Origin: SLAN01 sp046545955
GTDB taxonomy: Bacteria > Spirochaetota > Spirochaetia > DSM-27196 > SKKC01
Reading direction: 5' to 3'
NCBI GenBank assembly: GCA_046545955.1
Contig: JBKGYS010000045.1
Location: forward strand, 1 to 16,866
Length of the DNA: 16,866 nt
Part shown: positions 15,144-16,866 of the stretch, piece after piece
Numbering within the stretch: the first letter of the stretch is position 1
Layout: each line of letters begins with the position of its first letter
Position numbers and translations under genes: made by a program
Notes under the pieces: generated by a model
What the model saw: only the letters and a program-made list of their open reading frames with translations
Database searches by the model: none
What the model was told of the DNA's origin: nothing

Positions 15144-16145
15144 TTGGCACTATTGAAACGCGAGGAAATAGAGAGACTCATGCTCAGCAATACGCCGAGC
15201 GCGGAGCTATTTATTCGGGCTATGGTTATCGGGGCGATCCTGACCGCGGTCTTCGGCGTTATTGCGGCTATCGGGTATTTCCCTGAAGGGGATATCGTAC
15301 CATTTTTCCTGTCGCTGCTTGTCTTCCTGTCGCTGTGGACCTTCGGGGGGCTTATTCTTCGCAGTGAATACGCGTTTATTTCGCCTAACGACTCGTTTAC
15401 CACGTTCAGAGCACCGCTGCTGTCCACGCTCACGTTTATCGTCATAATCGCAACGTCCGTGTTCCTCTATCAGAGCAGCCCTGCGGTGTTCTGGATGGAG
15501 CCGATGATGGAAGTGACATTTGTGTTGCCCGTGATAGTACTCGTGGTCGGCAGCTTCCTGTTCACGCTCGCCTTCAGAAAGATGTACCTCGCCTATCTCT
15601 TCCGAAACACCGATCTCGACTTCTACGAACTCGCCCACGCGAACGAGCTCAATCGAAAGCTACACCTGTTCTGGGAATATACTCGCCGATACGAAGAACC
15701 GCTGTACCTCGGGTTGATAAGCATCCACGCCGGGCAAAGCGTGCGGTTTAAAGAGCGACAGCAGATCCTCGAACATATCTACAAAGTTCTCGCAGACGCG
15801 GTGCGCAAGGCCGATACGATGGGGCAGCTCAATTCTCGAACGATCTGGCTCATTCTTTCCCGGACAATGCCGGAGGAAGCTCATATACCAATGCAAAGGT
15901 TGCAGTATGAACTCGACCGCGATGAGACCTATCAACAGCTAAGACGCCAACACGATCTTACCATAAATTACGCTCTGTCGGGCTATCTGGATCAAATGGA
16001 CGGTCCCGATGACCTTATCTCTTTCGCGCGAGAAACCCTGGAAGAGGCCAAGGAAAAAAATGAGCTCATCATACGGGGTGTCCCGGAACAGCGGAACCTC
16101 CTCGGTAACTCTGTAGAGGCTAGCGGTAAGAACGCGGCTGAATAA
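15144..16145 (+). CDS. Membrane protein with degenerate GGDEF domain retaining a possible c-di-GMP I-site
   Basis: 333 residues from TTG 15144, chosen because AGGGGG (15131-15136) is 7 nt upstream and no in-frame ATG occurs before 15180. Four hydrophobic helices lie at about 24-45, 52-72, 90-110 and 123-143, with a charged loop between helices 2 and 3. The cytosolic part (about 165-310) follows the length and order of a GGDEF domain: ELNRKLHLFWEYTRRYEEP, LYLGLISI, RKADTMGQLNSRTIWLIL, then LTINYALSGYLDQMDGPDDL and FARETLEEAKEKNELII in place of the SIGVA and AD-xALY-AK segments. The GGDEF signature itself is NSRTI (230-234), and the first metal Asp region reads SIHAG, so it cannot be an active diguanylate cyclase. 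Arg221 and Asp224 occupy the RxxD inhibitory-site position. I infer a c-di-GMP receptor or a scaffold; family membership is by eye. The end overlaps the kinase gene by 26 bp. Confidence 0.75.
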   Translation: MALLKREEIERLMLSNTPSAELFIRAMVIGAILTAVFGVIAAIGYFPEGDIVPFFLSLLVFLSLWTFGGLILRSEYAFISPNDSFTTFRAPLLSTLTFIVIIATSVFLYQSSPAVFWMEPMMEVTFVLPVIVLVVGSFLFTLAFRKMYLAYLFRNTDLDFYELAHANELNRKLHLFWEYTRRYEEPLYLGLISIHAGQSVRFKERQQILEHIYKVLADAVRKADTMGQLNSRTIWLILSRTMPEEAHIPMQRLQYELDRDETYQQLRRQHDLTINYALSGYLDQMDGPDDLISFARETLEEAKEKNELIIRGVPEQRNLLGNSVEASGKNAAE

Positions 16146-16866
16146 TGCCTTTCGCACGGGGCAATACGACATAGAAGCTTGTCCCGAGCTCCTCGGACGT
16201 ATCGAAGGAGATATCGCCTCCGTGCACCCTCGCGATAAGACGAGCGACATAGGTCCCGATACCCGAACCACCGGGTTTTCCCGAGGTCACGTAGCGATCG
16301 AACAGTCGTTCGCGGATCTCCTCCGGAACGGAGGTTTGGTTGTGGATGACGACACGGAACCATTCGGGCTCGCTCGCCCCGTCGGTGCCGGCATCCTCAA
16401 TACGAACGCTGACCGTACTTTCGGCGGGCGCCGCTTCTATTGCATTTCTCAGCAGATTCGCAAAAAGGTTGTCGAGATAGAGCTTTTCGCCGTCGACTAA
16501 CGCTTGCTCAACAGTACTCTCGACTCGTATCGTAACATTCCGGTCGGTCGCAAGCTGATTGAGTTCCGCCACCACCCCGTCGATTACGCTTCGAAGGGCT
16601 ATCTCGACAGGATCGAGGACGTACTGGCCCTCCTCCATACGAACAATGTCGACGGATGTACTCAGCATTTCATTCAGTTTGTAGCCCGACTCCAGGATAA
16701 TCTGGACAAGCTGTTGCTGATCGTCCGGGAGCTCATATCGTTCGAGAAGCTGGGCTGCTCCGAGGATACCGTTAAGAGGATTCCGAAGATCGTGCCTGAT
16801 AATGCGTTCGACCTGTTGTTTCACCGACTCCACGCGCTTGCGCTCTTCTATCTGCTCGTTCAGCTG
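16120..16866 (-). CDS. Sensor histidine kinase, C-terminal catalytic part (runs off right edge)
   Basis: The visible 248 residues are the kinase core; the 5' part with the sensor lies beyond the window. The frame is open through 16866 (QLNEQIEERKR), a coiled-coil linker as found after PAS or HAMP domains, so the GTG at 16833 is not a convincing start. H-box: IIRHDLRNPLNGILG, with phospho-acceptor His at 16794-16792. N-box: NLFANLLRNAIEAAP. The usual G1 box DxGxG is replaced by VVIHNQTSVPEEIRERLFD, then DRYVTSGKPGGSGIGTYVARLIARVHGG supplies the F and G2 boxes, and LGTSFYVVLPRA ends the fold. The HN-x(4)-P variant occurs in some active kinases, so loss of activity should not be assumed. No response regulator gene is in view. 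Tail-to-tail overlap with the GGDEF-like gene. Confidence 0.92.
   Translation of the reverse strand, partial: QLNEQIEERKRVESVKQQVERIIRHDLRNPLNGILGAAQLLERYELPDDQQQLVQIILESGYKLNEMLSTSVDIVRMEEGQYVLDPVEIALRSVIDGVVAELNQLATDRNVTIRVESTVEQALVDGEKLYLDNLFANLLRNAIEAAPAESTVSVRIEDAGTDGASEPEWFRVVIHNQTSVPEEIRERLFDRYVTSGKPGGSGIGTYVARLIARVHGGDISFDTSEELGTSFYVVLPRAKGIIQPRSYR

Overview
The window is GC-rich bacterial chromosome with no phage, insertion-sequence, CRISPR or RNA-gene signal. Genes are packed tightly: 4-bp start/stop overlaps inside operons and three tail-to-tail overlaps between convergent genes. The first five genes are a lower mevalonate operon (fni, mvaA, mvaD, mvaK2, mvaK1) in the order I recall for Borrelia. 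This suggests a spirochaete (inference). The mature secreted binding protein is very acidic and nearly lysine-free, which suggests a salt-adapted, diderm spirochaete using compatible solutes. Neither point is proven from sequence alone.

Layout. (1) 1-5680, plus strand: type 2 isopentenyl-diphosphate isomerase, class II HMG-CoA reductase, diphosphomevalonate decarboxylase, phosphomevalonate kinase and mevalonate kinase. Together they take HMG-CoA to IPP and DMAPP; HMG-CoA synthase is not in the window and is expected just left of it. (2) 5671-7673, minus strand: a condensation-fold (alcohol acetyltransferase-like) acyltransferase followed by a zinc-ribbon, six-helix membrane protein of DUF6320 type, overlapping by 28 bp. 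(3) 7805-8866, plus strand: a zinc-dependent phospholipase C-like protein, divergent from the acyltransferase. (4) 14958-8835, minus strand: one operon with a short-chain dehydrogenase, then a complete peptide/nickel-type ABC importer in the order permease B, ATPase D, ATPase F, binding protein, permease C. A 32-bp perfect tandem repeat lies between the last two genes. (5) 15144-16145, plus strand: a four-helix membrane protein with a degenerate GGDEF domain that keeps a possible c-di-GMP I-site. It converges on (6) a sensor histidine kinase on the minus strand, cut by the right edge.

How they fit: region 1 is isoprenoid precursor supply; region 4 is import of an oligopeptide-like solute; regions 5 and 6 are signalling proteins with no visible target. 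Regions 2 and 3 may concern lipids or acyl esters, but the sequence gives no substrate. No intergenic stretch exceeds 300 bases. No intrinsic terminator with a U-tract was seen; the convergent gene ends overlap instead.
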